From Dongia_A sp039808885 (GTDB taxonomy: Bacteria > Pseudomonadota > Alphaproteobacteria > Dongiales > Dongiaceae), in contig JBDHTX010000005.1 of the NCBI GenBank assembly GCA_039808885.1, positions 62,001 through 126,000 of the forward strand: a DNA stretch of 64,000 nt, given 5' to 3'. Made by a program: the position numbers and the translations under genes. Of the stretch, positions 63,499 through 64,000 are shown piece after piece. Below the pieces are notes generated by a model, which saw nothing but the letters and a program-made list of their open reading frames with translations, ran no database searches and was not told where the DNA came from. Numbering within the stretch: the stretch's first letter is position 1; every line of letters begins with the position of its first letter.

Positions 63499-64000
63499 CT
63501 AGGCCGGCCTGGCGGCGAGCAGCGCCGCGGTGTCGGGCTCGTCGATCTGCGCCGCGTCCAGATAGCGGTGGGCGTAGTCTTTCCACACCCCGGCGGTGAC
63601 GAAGAGGTCGAGCAGATCGGGGTCGAGGTGATGCTCGCGCTTCATCGCCGCCAGGATGCGGAAGCTCTCGCTCAACGTCTTGGCGCGCTTGTAGGGCCGG
63701 TCGCCGGCGGTCAGCGCCTCGAACACGTCGGCGATGGCCATCATGCGCGCCACCGGCGACATCTGCGCGCGCGTGAGGCGCTTCGGATAGCCGGTGCCGT
63801 TCATCTTCTCGTGGTGGCCGCCGGCGATCTCCGGCACCGCCGCCAGATGGCGCGGCAGCGGCAGGGCCTCCAGCATCATGATGGTCTGGGTCATGTGGTC
63901 GTTGATGATGTAGCGCTCCTCGGCCGTGAGCGTGCCGCGGCCGATCGAGAGGTTGTAGAGCTCGCCGCGATTGAACTTGTTCGCCGGCGTCTCGACGCGG
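63499..64000 (-). CDS. HD-GYP domain protein (5' part outside window)
   Basis: At least 167 codons of the C-terminal part of an HD-GYP phosphodiesterase, the family that breaks down cyclic di-GMP. Visible: LTAEERYIINDHMTQTIMML, AGGHHEKMNGTGYPKRL (HHE and GYP motifs), ARMMAIADVFEALTAGDRPYKRAKT, and a normal end. The HD motif and any sensor domain lie beyond the right edge. The intact HHE and GYP residues suggest an active enzyme. Confidence 0.92.
   Translation of the reverse strand, partial: RVETPANKFNRGELYNLSIGRGTLTAEERYIINDHMTQTIMMLEALPLPRHLAAVPEIAGGHHEKMNGTGYPKRLTRAQMSPVARMMAIADVFEALTAGDRPYKRAKTLSESFRILAAMKREHHLDPDLLDLFVTAGVWKDYAHRYLDAAQIDEPDTAALLAARPA

Overview
The window is high-GC DNA that reads as an alphaproteobacterial chromosome, most like Rhodospirillales-type lineages. 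This is my inference from the rimP-nusA-ylxR-infB-rbfA-truB-rpsO-pnp block, the YlxR/L7Ae fusion, the EncFtn-type ferritin, several GSTs and short-chain dehydrogenases, and intergenic palindromic repeats of a kind common in that class. I see no CRISPR array, rRNA, transposase or integrase. One tRNA gene is present, tRNA-Ala(CGC).

Layout. 1-8.5 kb: a partial membrane-anchored trypsin-like protease, a small lipoprotein, a divergent GST/LysR pair, a YCII protein, PhhB, a type-2 3-hydroxyacyl-CoA dehydrogenase, a sterol-desaturase-like hydroxylase, a second GST and a GNAT. 8.5-21.8 kb: a Rieske oxygenase behind a palindromic operator, an AI-2E permease, a PAS-MCP-PilZ chemoreceptor, an SDR with altered catalytic residues, a PhyH oxygenase, a YHS protein, a class III cyclase with TPRs, a DMFase-like large subunit, and two unknowns. 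21.8-25.1 kb: tRNA-Ala, yggT, yggU and folD, then a 1.3-kb AT-rich cassette with a ClpP/SppA-like protease gene, closed by a second copy of the folD 3' end. 25.1-31.2 kb: a PotBCD-like ABC system without ATPase, an XRE-cupin regulator, a J-domain protein, an NnrU-like protein and a PAS protein. 31.2-39.7 kb: argG; a five-gene minus-strand operon (HAD-like dehydrogenase, Lgt paralogue, Tes-like radical SAM enzyme, two-TM protein, TPR lipoprotein); an EncFtn-type ferritin with no encapsulin gene; htpG. 39.8-44.1 kb: three paralogous two-repeat secreted proteins around a PLP decarboxylase. 44.2-53.8 kb: the translation and RNA-decay operon rimP to pnp. 53.8-64 kb: a GDPD, two tandem palindromic units with covarying stems, a nitronate monooxygenase followed by two small beta-domain genes, a decayed copy of its own 3' end and a foreign-looking nuclease-like gene; then a third GST, a PhoD phosphatase, a Met-rich cupredoxin, an EF-hand protein and a partial HD-GYP protein.

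Most noteworthy: (1) the folD-flanked cassette and the comparable 3'-end relic behind the nitronate monooxygenase gene; (2) the dehydrogenase/Lgt-like/Tes-like operon, a candidate membrane-lipid modification system; (3) the orphan EncFtn; (4) tandem elements at 54.8-55.0 kb whose stems covary and can form two exclusive hairpins; (5) repeated small minisatellites just outside, or spanning, stop codons.
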